Source: Cristatella mucedo
Lineage: Eukaryota; Bryozoa; Phylactolaemata; Cristatellidae
Length of the DNA: 64,000 nt
Assembly (NCBI GenBank): GCA_009760855.2
Contig: WPIO01000047.1
Coordinates: 1-64,000 of the forward strand
Direction: 5' to 3'
Shown: positions 1-10,111 of the stretch, in pieces
Layout of the letters: each line of letters opens with the position of its first letter
How positions within the stretch are numbered: the stretch's first letter is position 1
Program-made: the position numbers and the translations under genes
The notes under the pieces: model-generated
Databases searched by the model: none
What the model was told of the DNA's origin: nothing
Seen by the model: the letters and a program-made list of their open reading frames with translations, nothing else

Positions 1-142
1 CCAATTTTGAGTTTCAGCCTTTCCAATTTGTGAAGCACACTGGGTTTGCCCATAACTAGTAAGTTAGTTTTATCATCCTTTAGTTTTAGAAAATTTGCTG
101 CCATCCATGTGCGGATGTCATCAATACATGCGTTCAACCTAG
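1..142 (-). mobile_element. LINE-alpha fragment (reverse transcriptase, internal part)
   Basis: The reverse complement encodes the stretch just after the polymerase YADD box of LINE-alpha, with the conserved words [16 protein letters not shown] and LLVMGKPS recognisable. It runs off the left edge and abuts a plus-strand copy of the same family at about 143. It is a short remnant with no coding capacity of its own. Confidence 0.8.
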
Positions 143-1285
143 TAAGAAATTGTCGGTTTGAGACCTAATCACTCCACAGATTAGCATTGCTTAGGGTGTA
201 TTACGACCTGGTCAGGATTCCAGACTTAGGTACAATCTCTCTGCTTGTTTCCCTTGATTTTTCTGCCGATTTTGATACTATAGATCACCGAGTTCTTCTT
301 GACTGCCTGTCATCTCGCCTGGGCATCACTGACTCTGGACTACAATGGCCTTGATCAGATCCCAGTGCGATACTCTGTAATAAGATCATTCGAGAAATCA
401 CTGAAGAATGGATTACCTCTGGGCTCTCTTTTGTCTGCTTCTCTGTAAAATTTATACTTCCCGTCTTACGATGTGATGGCCAGGTACAATAAAGGCTTTT
501 GCTTCTATGCAGGCGTCACTCAGTTGATCCTTCTCTTTGATGCCTCTCAGCCCTCCAGCTCGACTAACTCTTTCCACTCTCTTGCTGCATGTATGGCTGA
601 CATTTGCGTATAGGTGGCAGCAACAACTTTCCTAAATTAAATGACGATACAACCAGCGTACTAGTTACGGTCAAATCAAGTGACACAGAAATTGGAAAGA
701 TTAATGCTGGAAACCTGCTCTACCAGCTTAACTCGTTGCATCAGCACGAAATCTAGATGTCATGTTCCAAAGTGACCTTGTACCAGACAACAACATCAGC
801 CCCACAGTCGAAGCTGCCTACTTTTAGCTACACAACATTGCTAAGATCCGGGCTTGCTTAGACAGGGATACTACTTCCGAATTGGCCCATGCATTTTTGA
901 CATTCTGTCTCGACCTATGCAGCTCACTGCTTGCTGGTTTACCGGCCTGTGCTATATGATACAGTTAGTGAACAACTTGGCATCTTGGCTTGTCTGTCGT
1001 AGCCGTCGCAGTTTCCACATCACACCACTTTTCGCCGACCTGCACTGGCTCACGATCAAGCAAGGCATCCACTTCAAGTTTTTGTCACTCACTTTTAGGT
1101 CCCTTCATTTTCTTGCCCAGCCTACCTTTCTGAACTACTCCCAACCGGGTTCGGCATCTTACCACCAACTATTTGGACTAAAATTGTTCAGCCTTGCCTC
1201 GAACCAACCTCAAATCTTGAGGCGGCACCTTTAGTTCGGTTACTCCAATAGCCTGTAGCTCACTCCTGACTGACAAGCAGACTTT
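143..1285 (+). mobile_element. Decayed LINE-alpha copy (reverse transcriptase and C-terminal region)
   Basis: Homologous to the better copy at 7123-9044, from the ANHSTES region through the C-terminal NSAARLVCRERR region. The reading frame is broken by many stops and shifts. The polymerase box at about 502-522 reads YAGV instead of YADD, so both catalytic aspartates are lost. It ends facing an inverted fragment of the same family. Confidence 0.8.
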
Positions 1286-1567
1286 TAGTGCATATGAACT
1301 GGTGGATCGATCACCAACAGACTTGAAACTAGTGCAAGAGACAGCAAAATGACAAGATGCAGCAGAGCGGCTGGTTTGAGAGCACACTGAATGAAATAGC
1401 ATGGTGATCGAATTGGTTTGCTTGTGCAGGCAAGTGCAGTGACCTGTAATCAGATTGAGGATCTTGAAATAGATTTCATGCTTAATAGAGAACCAGCAAA
1501 ACTCTTGCAAAAGCATTCGGCAGCTTGCCCGTTGGCGCCAGACCAGTCGAGCTTCCGAGTTTTGCAC
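1286..1567 (-). mobile_element. LINE-alpha C-terminal fragment, inverted
   Basis: The reverse strand encodes a diverged version of the LINE-alpha C-terminal domain. NSEARLVWRQRASC matches NSAARLVCRERRSC, and SFKSVGDRSTSSYALK matches LKSFGDRAFSSYAPK. It lies tail to tail with the fragment ending near 1285. It is heavily diverged, so boundaries are approximate. Confidence 0.65.
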
Positions 1568-1689
1568 CAGTTGCAGAAGTTTAATCGCACAGATTTCTGG
1601 ATTCCTGAAAACACGGAATTGCAGTGTAAATTATATAATATCATGTAATGTAGTTATAATAACAACGGCATTGCATATGGATGGTATGT

Positions 1690-2530
1690 CACAAACGTAT
1701 GCAGTATTTGCAGCTGGTGCAAAACTCTGCAGCTTGGCTTGTCTGTCGTGAGCGTCTCAGTTGCCACATTACACCACTTCTCACCGACCTTCACTGGCTA
1801 CCAGTCAAGCAACGGATTGACTTCAAAGTTTTGCCGCTCACTTTTAGGTCACTTCATTCTTTGGCTCCAGCCTATCTCTCAGATCTACTCTCTCACCAGG
1901 CCAAGCATCGTACCACCCGTTTTTTGGCATCCAACAGTCTACAAATACCTCGTACCATCCTCAAATCCTTTGGAGACCATGCATTTAGTTCGTATGCCCC
2001 CAAAGCCTGAAACTCTCTCCCGACTTGGGTCAGAACATCTTCCGACTTGACCAAATTTGAAAAGAACTTAAAAACACCTATTTAGGACAGCATTTAGTGG
2101 GTCCCTGTGATTTTTCCTTTATGTGCTCATGCGTGCTGACACTGTGCATGCTGCCACTAACCACATTTGCATGCTGACCCTGTGCATATCACTCCTAACC
2201 ATATTATTCATGTTGTTTGTTTAGCAAGCATGATCGTAATAATAATAATAATACACTTGATTAAGCGCCCTCAGAGAACCTAATCTCTCTCTAGGCGCTT
2301 TACATTTGCTGCAAAGGGAAATGCAATTAAATGGCGCGTAAAATCATGCTTGATAAGCGAACAAAATGAATAACATGGTTAGGGGTGACATGCACATGGT
2401 CAGCATCCATGATATTGCTCACCATTCAATTGCATTTCCCTTTGCAGTCAATGTAAAGCGCCTAGAAAGAGATTGAGTTCTCTGAGGGCGCTTTATCAAG
2501 TGCATTATTATTATTATTGTTATTATTTGG
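1690..2530 (+). mobile_element. LINE-alpha 3' end, split by a nested insertion
   Basis: Contains the LINE-alpha C-terminal coding region (QLVQNSAAWLVCRERL at the start, then two alternating frames), the 3' untranslated region, the terminal stem-loop near 2457-2495 and the (ATT)n tail. The copy is interrupted at 2235-2407 by an opposite-strand LINE-alpha tail. Joining 1690-2234 to 2414-2530 restores the usual family sequence (CATGATATTGCTCACCATTC). It is 5'-truncated and frameshifted. Confidence 0.85.
2235..2407 (-). mobile_element. Nested 5'-truncated LINE-alpha tail with target-site duplication
   Basis: A 173-bp minus-strand LINE-alpha 3' end ((ATT)n tail, stem-loop, part of the 3' UTR) sits inside the plus-strand copy. 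It is flanked by CATGAT at 2229-2234 and again at 2408-2413, which I read as the target-site duplication. Because host and guest carry the same tail in opposite orientation, this makes a roughly 95-bp imperfect inverted repeat (about 2240-2333 against 2427-2522). Confidence 0.85.
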
Positions 2531-4157
2531 GCTGTCATTTTCTCATCTAAGCGGCCCAAATTTGGCGATACTCCTTAGCTGAAAGTATGAAGACTTAGCT
2601 GTGCTGGGAAATGTGCTCATAGAGTGATGATTCATTGTTGAATAGTATTATGGGCTGATGCCATGGATATATCATCATTCTTAGTAAACAGATCTAAATA
2701 AGAAATGCAGTGTTTAGAAATTCTTTGCAGCAACGATTCCCCTTACGAGCTGGGCCTCACTTTAGGCTCTGGTCGAAAGTATATTGTGTGAGAAAAATAG
2801 AGATATAAATGTTGACAATATCATGTATTAGTAAAGGCTGGCAGACAAGCAAGAGACCAAGGCATTAGTTATTGTTAGTTCTTATCTTGGAAGTAAGATT
2901 GACCTCCAGGTTATCCTAATAATTTAGCCCAGTCTGTCCCTCGCTGTTACTGAAGGCAATTGTCATGGCCATGGATTGAAGTGACAAGGAGTGAAAATTC
3001 TTGCTTTTCTGCAAAAACCATTCTTTCAACTTCTACTTTAATGCCCTACAGTGAGCTGGATCGTTTGGCAGCAGAACATCGACTGGCATACTAAGCTACT
3101 TCTTGTGGTTTTGAAAGGCAAGCAACACAAAACCTCTAAATTATTTTTCCATCTTTACTGACCCAGTTGACAATTGTGCTTTGGGTGGTTACCTGTACGG
3201 TTACCAGGATTCGGTGCATGTGACTAACCAGGAATCTCACCAACAGGTGGCATCAAGTGTTTTCTCATGTGTTTTGTAGGCTGGCCTAAGCCTTATACTC
3301 GTATGCCTATGCACAGTTATCTTATCGTGATACCGGTCATGTTATTGACCCCAGTTATTGATTCTCTTGCAGCAAGCTATACAGCTTCTATAATGAGGTT
3401 TAGTTCTCTTGAGTTGCTATATAAGGACCTTATTATTATTATTATTAGGACTACTATTATTATTGTTATTATTAGCAAAGAGAGGTACTTTTACTGGTGC
3501 CTTCAGACTTATTGTGCTGCCTTCATACCTTTGTAGTAGGAGATTGCTTATTTGGGTTTCCAACCCCCATTTTGGTAGTCGCTGTCCGCTGACAATTTGC
3601 ATCTGATTGCTGGGAGAACCACACTTCGTCTTTTTTTGTACCATCTGTGAAAATCTGTGAAGATAAGGCTTTTTGATTGATGACTTGTGTCCAAGTCACG
3701 AGGTTTCATTTGTCAACAATGCCAGTGTGTTAAGTGGCTATTATGTCATATTCAAAGTTGCGTTTCATTGGTGTATGTTCTATACTTTATTACATACTGG
3801 GGCATATGTTTCCCTAGTTTTCACCAGGCTTGCTTTTGAATGTGTTTGAGCCAGCTCAGTGGTTGGCTTCCATATTAAAAGTAATATGCCTCCTTACTTG
3901 TAATTATACCTGCAAGATTCCTTTGGGTTCGGTTGAGCTGGTTGTGCAAGTCCATGTTCATGTATTCGTTTAATTGCTTAAGCATGCTGCTGCTGTAGTA
4001 TTTTATGGTTTTCGTCCACCACCACTCTCTGATTGCCGGTGTGATTAAAAGCCATGGATCAGCTTTTCCAAGGGGGACTGTGTCCCTATGCAGTCCACGA
4101 TGAGGTGTTTTGAATTGTTTTGTTACTTAGCATGTTTTGTCTTACTTTTTGCAACAG
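2531..4157 (+). other. Non-coding stretch; right end is intron before a tail exon
   Basis: I see no supported gene in 2531-3950. It has a TTA/ATT-rich patch at about 3433-3475 and scattered open frames without family resemblance. From about 3960 to 4157 it resembles the intron ends preceding the B exons at 10112, 15272 and 47870 (shared words near AAGCATGCTGCTG and GATTGCCGGTG). It ends in a pyrimidine-rich CAACAG acceptor. Confidence 0.5.
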
Positions 4158-4310
4158 GCCGGTGGCAGCTTTTTGCCGGCAAATGGTTCGGCGGATGTTG
4201 AAGCAAACGAGGACGTAATCGAACACATCGATTCCGAGCATGTGTCTGAGAGTACTGGCCTCCTCGATTATGGTTCTGACGATCGCAACAGGCCGGTCCC
4301 AGGTAGGTAG
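4158..4310 (+). CDS. Cytoplasmic tail exon B (copy at 4 kb), truncated by a 4-nt duplication
   Basis: Paralogue of the terminal exons at 10112, 15272 and 61043. After the acceptor CAACAG it is open in phase 0 for 50 residues (starting AGGSFLPANGSADVEANED) and stops at TAG 4308-4310. Its acidic, Ser/Asn-rich composition matches the other copies. At 4302-4309 GGTA is present twice (GGTAGGTA). Removing one copy would continue in the homologous frame (GSQAGQSDTANN, like GSQTGRADTSNN at 10.3 kb) to a stop at about 4375. So it is either a frameshifted relic or a shortened tail. The upstream exons of this copy are not in the window. Function is unknown beyond a presumed receptor tail. Confidence 0.5.
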   Translation, partial: AGGSFLPANGSADVEANEDVIEHIDSEHVSESTGLLDYGSDDRNRPVPGR

Positions 4311-4979
4311 CCAGGCTGGGCAGTCAGACACGGCCAACAACACATCCATTGGCAGTGGCTGCATTGAAGAGTGAGGCGAATGGCGTTCTGCAGCCGAATG
4401 AGCAACAGCAGCTTGAGCAGTGGTCTTGTGCTCAAAGCGGCTCGAATCAAAGTTTAAGGGGAGACCGACGGTTTTGGCAGAGGTGGCAGATTTCAACAAA
4501 AGCCCATCTATGGAGAAAATCAGAAACCCGTGTACACTGCAGGACTGAGGGCTCTCTTTTGAGATAGCATCGCATTAAATTGCGTTGGATTGGATTTCGT
4601 CGGATTGGATAGCATTGCAGTTGCTAACGTACCCGGATGATGATGACCGAACTAGGCTTGTGAGCATAGCCTCAATGGCTCTGTTCTGAACCGTTTGAGA
4701 AAAATATCGAGTAGTGATCCTAGTGCAACAGTTTGATGAAAACTTTGGCAAGCCTAGGAATCACCCATTAGAACCGAAACCACCCAGGCATGCTAGGCCG
4801 TCGAGAAATGTATGTCCGAGGCAGCAATGCATTCGAAAGCCAAGCTGCGTTTTGCTGCAATCGGTTTTCTAGCACATAGGTCTAGGTCTTTGGTCCATTT
4901 CTCCTGGTGCGATTGCACTCGATTATTCGAGTAAAGTGTTAATCACTGCCCTGCCCAGTCCTTCGTTCCTCACCAACCT
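4311..4979 (+). other. 3' flank of tail exon B, paralogous to 15.6-16.0 kb
   Basis: Non-coding. The segment at about 4750-4960 resembles the sequence downstream of the B exons at 15272 and 61043 (GGCAAGCC, GCTGCAATCGGTTTTC and TTTCTCCTGGTGC-like words), showing that the whole 3' end of a gene was duplicated, not just the exon. No polyadenylation signal stands out. Confidence 0.5.
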
Positions 4980-5540
4980 ACCTGCTTGTACCTACCTGCT
5001 TGTTCGACCTTCGTGCTCCATCAGTGTGTTCGTTACTAATCTGCTCCTCAGCATCTAGCCGGTTTGCTGTCAGTCACTATGCATCGAAATCTTTTGGCGA
5101 TAGGGCCTTGGGCTCGTATGCACTGAAAGTCTGGAATTTGCTCCCAGCTATGGTCACTCACTACCTGCACTTCCCTTGCATCTTTTATAAAGGTGCATCA
5201 GTTCCGGTCAGCTTTTCTTTTGCCAGTGTAAACTTGTCTGGTTTCTTCTTGTTCCTAAGTGCTTTACATGCATGACTGTACACGATTCAATGCACTTACC
5301 ATGCTACTTATCACGTTACTTGCTAGGTTTTACTAATCGGCGGCAGTGAGTATCTTCATGTTTGCTTTAGCATGCTGGCCAAAGCATGGCACTTTGCTTG
5401 CTTGATACCATGCAGCTCACTAATCCTTGGGCACCGATTCAGTAGCAGTCGGTTGTAAAGGGCCTGAGTAAATGTAAAGTTCTCTTAGGGTTCTTTACTA
5501 ACGACTTGTTTTTACTATTTTTATCAGTTATGTGCTTTTT
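4980..5540 (+). mobile_element. LINE-gamma 3' end (old)
   Basis: Encodes a diverged L2-like C-terminus (SKSFGDRALGSYALKVWNLL), then a 3' UTR ending in a LINE-alpha-like tail: GTTGTAAAGGGCCTGAG, a short stem, then GTTCTTTACTAACGACTTG. The same element and its flanks occur at 36.65-38.69 kb, so it was present before the two segments separated. No intact frame remains. Confidence 0.6.
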
Positions 5541-6314
5541 TCTTTAATATGTTACGTGCATGGAAAGGGAATTAGTTTTTTGGGTGCTGTACAAATTTAA
5601 TAATAATAGTAGTATTATTATTATGATACATATACACATGCATGATGACCTGGTTTGTAATTTGGCAATGCAGTATCTGGAACTACTCGTGACAAAAGCA
5701 CGGGATGACCAGGCTGTATTCAGTGCTAATCAAAATAATCTGTGCAGCCTGGGATCAATATGTTGCCTTAAATATGTCAGCACTTTATGAACTTCTTGCC
5801 AACAAGATTTAACAAAAACGTAGGCAGTTGCAGAGCTAGTAATATTTGTCACAAATCGTGCATGCCACTGTCTTGGTTGGCTTACCGTGTGCAAAAACTT
5901 GCAAACTGAAGCTTTTTTGTGCAGTATTTGGCAGAGCTGATTACATCTCCCCTTTTAGTTGCCATTTTCTTAAACTGTTTTTGCATTGATTTAAACCGCC
6001 CCGGTCTTTGAAGTTGCTTGCAACCTCCAAACAACTTTATTTCGCATGTTTTCACACCTAAAAGGCTGACCTATGGGGTAGCACTTGTAATATCCAATAT
6101 GTATTGCTTCTTCGTGCAACGCTACTATGTGCTCTTATTATTATTGGCATTGGTTTCGTGCAGCTGGGCAAAATTGAGGGTTTGCATTGATTCCAAGAGT
6201 GCATGGATTTTTCGGACAAGACGAGCTATGTATGTGTATGCTGGCCGTGCCTCCATGTCTACCTAGTGCAATACATTAAAATAACCATTCTGTCTATTGG
6301 TTTAAATTCGACAG
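5541..6314 (+). other. Intron-like region upstream of exon A0, with a possible small exon at 5674
   Basis: Paralogous to 38.8-39.4 kb and 41.1-41.2 kb. After an acceptor-like TTTGGCAATGCAG (ending 5673) there is an open stretch whose phase-0 translation, YLELLVTKARDDQAVFSA, matches the paralogue at 38833 (GLGGFVARARDEQAMFSA) with mostly conservative changes. No shared donor follows. Read in phase 1, both copies stop at the same TGA after about 12 codons. I cannot decide whether it is an exon. Confidence 0.3.
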
Positions 6315-6427
6315 GCAATCCCATCACGAACGGTTCCAGCCAGCCATTGCCAGCCCCAATTTACCCTAACATTTCAAGCGATGAGGATGCACCTGACAAC
6401 AGAAGTATTGTGGAAAGTTCTTCAGAG
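6315..6427 (+). CDS. Receptor cytoplasmic exon A0
   Basis: A 113-nt exon bounded by a TTCGACAG acceptor and a GTTCGC donor. Entering in phase 1 it reads through 37 codons (beginning NPITNGSSQPLPAPIYPN and ending IVESSSE) and leaves in phase 0. The A exons at 41224, 49526 and 56110 have the same entry and exit phases and the same SSS-E/K end, and the intron sequence after the donor is clearly paralogous. It would splice in phase to the B exon at 10112. Its upstream transmembrane exon is not in this window. It is polar and acidic, as expected of a cytoplasmic tail, with no recognised signalling motif. Confidence 0.6.
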
Positions 6428-7122
6428 GTTCGCATGTTCATTGATTTTAACTTGAGCTTGTTGAAAAATCGTCAATGTTGTTAGGCATTGTTGCTTTATA
6501 GCTGCCGGTGGCTGCATAAGGCCAGGATGGTGGAAAGGCTAGGCTCCGTGAAGAGCTGCAAGGAAATGTTGCACTGTGAGAGCCAGAACGATGCCTTGTC
6601 ATTCTTTCAGTCACATTAATTTTAGGCTCGAGTAGTCTTTATTTTCAATTTTAGTAAGATTCGTATCTCTTATTCAAAAGTCGTGACCGACCGTGGAGGG
6701 TCAAGATTTTACAGAATTACAAAGTTTTTCATGTCTTACTTTTATCTTACTATCTTCGTGCTAAAGGAGCTACGATAAATGTAAGATGATCAGTGGACAC
6801 TAAGAGCAAAATTTACATTTAGACTCAAAGCCTGCTGGAGCTTTTTTGTTCAACTGCTAAACCAGCGTCAGGTTTCTCGTGCTTTCAGTTCTAGCCAGGA
6901 CAATCCGGTAGCTCCTCTAGTAAATCCTTATTTCGGCATACGACCGTCGGCAACAGGTTTGGATTTGCTGGCACTGCCATACAGCTTGCTTCTTGCTGCC
7001 AGCGTTGCTACGACATCCTTTCTTTGATTTGTGAGCTTTTGTCAGTTGGCCATACTACCATATGCCAGTTAGGCTTTGAATGCCATATGCAAACCCCTGC
7101 ATTTTGCAACGCTTGCTTAGTC
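6428..7122 (+). other. Intron between exons A0 and B0, left part
   Basis: Non-coding. Positions 6428-6670 are paralogous to 41328-41585 and the same place in the tandem units. Positions 6840-7122 are paralogous to 45070-45365, 51690-51985 and 58275-58572. At 7122 the paralogy is interrupted by a LINE and resumes at 9045. Confidence 0.7.
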
Positions 7123-8849
7123 ACGCCGTGTGATGATCTAGCCCATTGCTTCTCTCGATTCTTTGTGCAGAAGATAGACAAAATCAGGGAATCCATCCCT
7201 GCGATGACAACCTCCCCACTAGAATGCTGTTCCTCGGTTCCTGGCTGCACCTCAATGTCTGCAATTAAGCAGATCACTAGTGATCTAGTCCTAAAGTTCG
7301 TATCTCAATCAAAGAAGACAACAAGTCCACTGGACCCTATTCCCACTGTCCTGCTCCTACGTTGCATTGATCTGCTGCTGCCATGCATAACTAATATCAT
7401 TAATATGTCATTAGCCTCAGGTCATGTCCCAGCACCTTTCAAAAAAGCTGTAGTCAGGCCACTTCTCAAGAAAGCTACACTTGACCAAGAGAACTTGAGC
7501 GACTACCGCCCAGTCTCCCTTCTACCATTCCTATCAAAGACACTGGAACGGGTCGTGGCAGACCAGCTGAACTCTTATATCGAAACCTCACACCTTGCTA
7601 GTAAGTTCCAGTCTGGCTTTAGAGCTAATCACTCCACAGAGTCAGTATTGCTTAGGGTATACAACGACCTACTTAGGAATGCAGACATGGGTAGAGTATC
7701 TCTGCTTGTTTTGCTCGATCTTTCGGCAGCTTTTGACACCATCGATCACAAAGTTCTTCTAGAGCGCCTCTCATCTCGCCTGGGCATCACTGGCACTGCT
7801 CTGCAGTGGTTCAGGTCCTATCTCAGTGGGAGACTCCAGAGTATTTACGTGAATAGACAAAAATCATCTGAAGTACCTCTGAAATATGGAGTACCTCAGG
7901 GCTCCGTGCTAGGTCCGGTTCTTTTCACGGTTTATACTCTGCCTCTTGCTGATGTGATTGCCAAGCAGAATCTAGGCTTTCACTTCTATGCAGATGACAC
8001 TCAGTTGTACCTTTGCTTTGATCCCTCCCAGCCTTCGAGCACCTCGAATTCTCTCAACTCACTTGCTGCATGGATTGATGACATCTGCACATGGATGGCA
8101 GCAAATTTTCTAAAACTAAACGATGATAAAACTAACTTATTAGTTATGGGCAAACCCAGTGTGATTCAGAGATTGGAAAGGCTTACTCTCAAAATTGGCT
8201 CTGCCAGCATATCTCCAGTTGAATCAGCTCGAAATCTAGGTGTCATATTCCTAAGCGACCTCTCGTTAGACGATCTTATAAGCTCCACAGCCAAATCCGC
8301 CTATTTTCAGCTTCATAACATTGCTAAAATTCGGGCTTGTTTAGATAAAGATACCACATCTAAGTTGGTCCATGCATTCGTGACATCCCGTCTCGACTTC
8401 TGCAACTCACTGCTTACTGGCCTACCAGCATGCGCGATCAGGCGATTGCTGCTGGTGAAAAACTCGGCGGCTAGACTTGTCTGTCGTGAGCGTCGCAGTT
8501 GCCTCATTACTCCACTTTCGCCGACCTGCACTGGCTACCAGTCAAGCAACGGATTGACTTCAAGGTTTTGTCGCTCTCTTTTAGGTCCCTTCATTCTATG
8601 GCTCCAGCCTACCTTTCAGATATACTACCCCATCAAGGCAAGCATCCTACCACCCGCTTTTCGGAATCCAACAGTCTACAAATACCTCATACAAACCTTA
8701 AATCTTTTGGAGACCGTGCATTTAGTTCGTTTGCTCCCACAGCCTGGAACTCCCTCCCGACCTGCGTCAGAACATCCCCTGACCTGACCCCATTTAAAAG
8801 GAACCTAAAAACACACCTATTTAGGACAGCATCCAGCGGGTCCTTGTGA
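7123..8849 (+). pseudogene. LINE-alpha reverse transcriptase ORF (5'-truncated, one frameshift)
   Basis: Encodes a non-LTR reverse transcriptase, which in related elements makes cDNA at the nicked target. Recognisable in order: DYRPVSLLPFLSKTLERVV (fingers), FRANHSTES, LDLSAAFDTIDHKVLL (first catalytic Asp, about 7710-7755), [25 protein letters not shown] (catalytic Asp pair, about 7978-8013), then the [12 protein letters not shown] and NSAARLVCRERR region. The frame is open from the left junction to about 8515. There one base is missing (CCACTTTCGCC against the usual CCACTTCTCGCC), and the C-terminus continues in the next frame to a stop at 8847-8849. With no start and no endonuclease it cannot be autonomous, but the polymerase core is intact. 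Confidence 0.85.
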
Positions 8850-9044
8850 TTCGTCCTTGATGTACTTATTCATGCTGACCCTGTGCATGTCACCCCTAAC
8901 CATATTATTCATCTCGTTTGTTTTTCAAGCATGATTTCACTTACCATTCAATTGCATTTCACTTTGCAGCAAATGTAAAGCACCTAGAGAGAGATTAAGT
9001 TCTCTGAGGGCGCTTTATCAAGTGAATTATTATCATTAATATTA
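7123..9044 (+). mobile_element. LINE-alpha, best-preserved copy, with target-site duplication and a known empty site
   Basis: A 1.92-kb 5'-truncated non-LTR retrotransposon inserted in the A0-B0 intron. It is flanked by TTAGTC at 7117-7122 and 9045-9050. The paralogous introns at 45.36, 51.98 and 58.57 kb read straight across (CTTGCTTAGTCTTTGTGG), which fixes both ends. It carries the reverse transcriptase, a C-terminal domain, a roughly 180-bp 3' UTR, the terminal stem-loop near 8976-9020 and a short AT tail. The endonuclease domain is missing. Family assignment as L2/CR1-like rests on the LDLSAAFDTIDH and YADD boxes and the microsatellite-like tail. Confidence 0.9.
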
Positions 9045-9050
9045 TTAGTC

Positions 9051-10111
9051 TTTGCGGTTTGTGAATTTACAGGCAGATAAGGTCACACACACACATACAC
9101 AAATACCCAAATGTGTTGAATAATCGATGCCACATAACAACATGTTCTCTCGTTAATTCGCAGGTATTTAAGAGTTCGTATATATAAGAGTGATTAGTAT
9201 GTGGATTGGCAACGAACGTGCTTGGCAATATTGGTAACCCATCTGCACTTTTGTATACCCTTGTATGTCCATATGACCAACGCGATTTGACTCAGGATTG
9301 TAAGTATGGTTACACTTAGACCCTTCATTTAAAATTGCTCTGTCTTGATGCTTTAGTTAGTTTATCAGTGAAACATTTTTTAAGGCTCCAGAGTAGTTTA
9401 ATTATTCTTTGGATTAAAAAAATATTTTCTCCTGACCTTTGAGCTTTTTATCCAATAAATATCGGTGTCTGGCACTGTGCAAGCCAATTTGCTTATAAGC
9501 AAGCTAGTTTGTATGTGCTTGGATACTTGAGTTAGGTGAAGCATTTCAGGAGATTTAAAAGGATGAATTAGCGTCCAACTCAGAAGTTTATATGGGCGAT
9601 TAAGGGGTAGATAATGAAGCTGGATTAGTTTAGCTTGTGTGCTTCAATTTTATTTGGTCGATGGTCGCATTTGCTATTGCTATGAAAACTGCCACAACAG
9701 TCACCTCCTATCAGCAGTTTTGGAGCAAGGTAGGTGTTGTTACTGCTAGATTTTTATGTATGGTTCCCTTTCTATAAGTTGGGCCAGCATTTGGGCCGGT
9801 TTTGTCAGCTGGCTTCTTCCTTAAAAGCCAAAATGACACCTTGCTTTGAAAGTTCCTCAAGAGGTTCCATTGAGTCTTGGTGGACTGGTTATACCAGTCT
9901 CTTTGCATTAATTGGTAGTTAATTCATGAAGCATGCTGCTGTGGTAGTAATTTGTGGTCGCCGTCAACCACTGTTCCATTGCCGGTGCGGTCAAGGTCGT
10001 TGGAGTGTCCAGCGCTTTGCTGACGCAGGCTGTATCGTTATTTAGCCGGCGATCAGAAGTTATTCGATTAGTTTTGACAGTTAGCATGTTTTTTCTTTCT
10101 TCATGTAATAG
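9051..10111 (+). other. Intron between exons A0 and B0, right part
   Basis: Non-coding and paralogous to the right part of the A-B introns (46.9-47.87, 53.5-54.45 and 60.1-60.99 kb) and to 11.06-11.3 plus 14.74-15.27 kb. Unlike the tandem units it has only a vestigial (CA)n (about 9090-9104). It lacks the roughly 0.7-kb block found at 45.7-46.45 kb. It ends with TTTCTTTCTTCATGTAATAG, a good acceptor. Confidence 0.6.

Noticed and set aside
3267-3536. Open frame with a hydrophobic stretch (YLIVIPVMLLTPVIDSLAA) as a second transmembrane exon
   Set aside because: No paralogy to the exon at 36271, a mid-stretch Pro and Asp, no basic stop-transfer sequence, and the frame runs into an ATT repeat.
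7024-7122. Upstream part of the open frame leading into the 7.1-kb LINE, starting at ATG 7024
   Set aside because: This is host intron sequence, present in paralogous introns without the LINE; the element begins at 7123.
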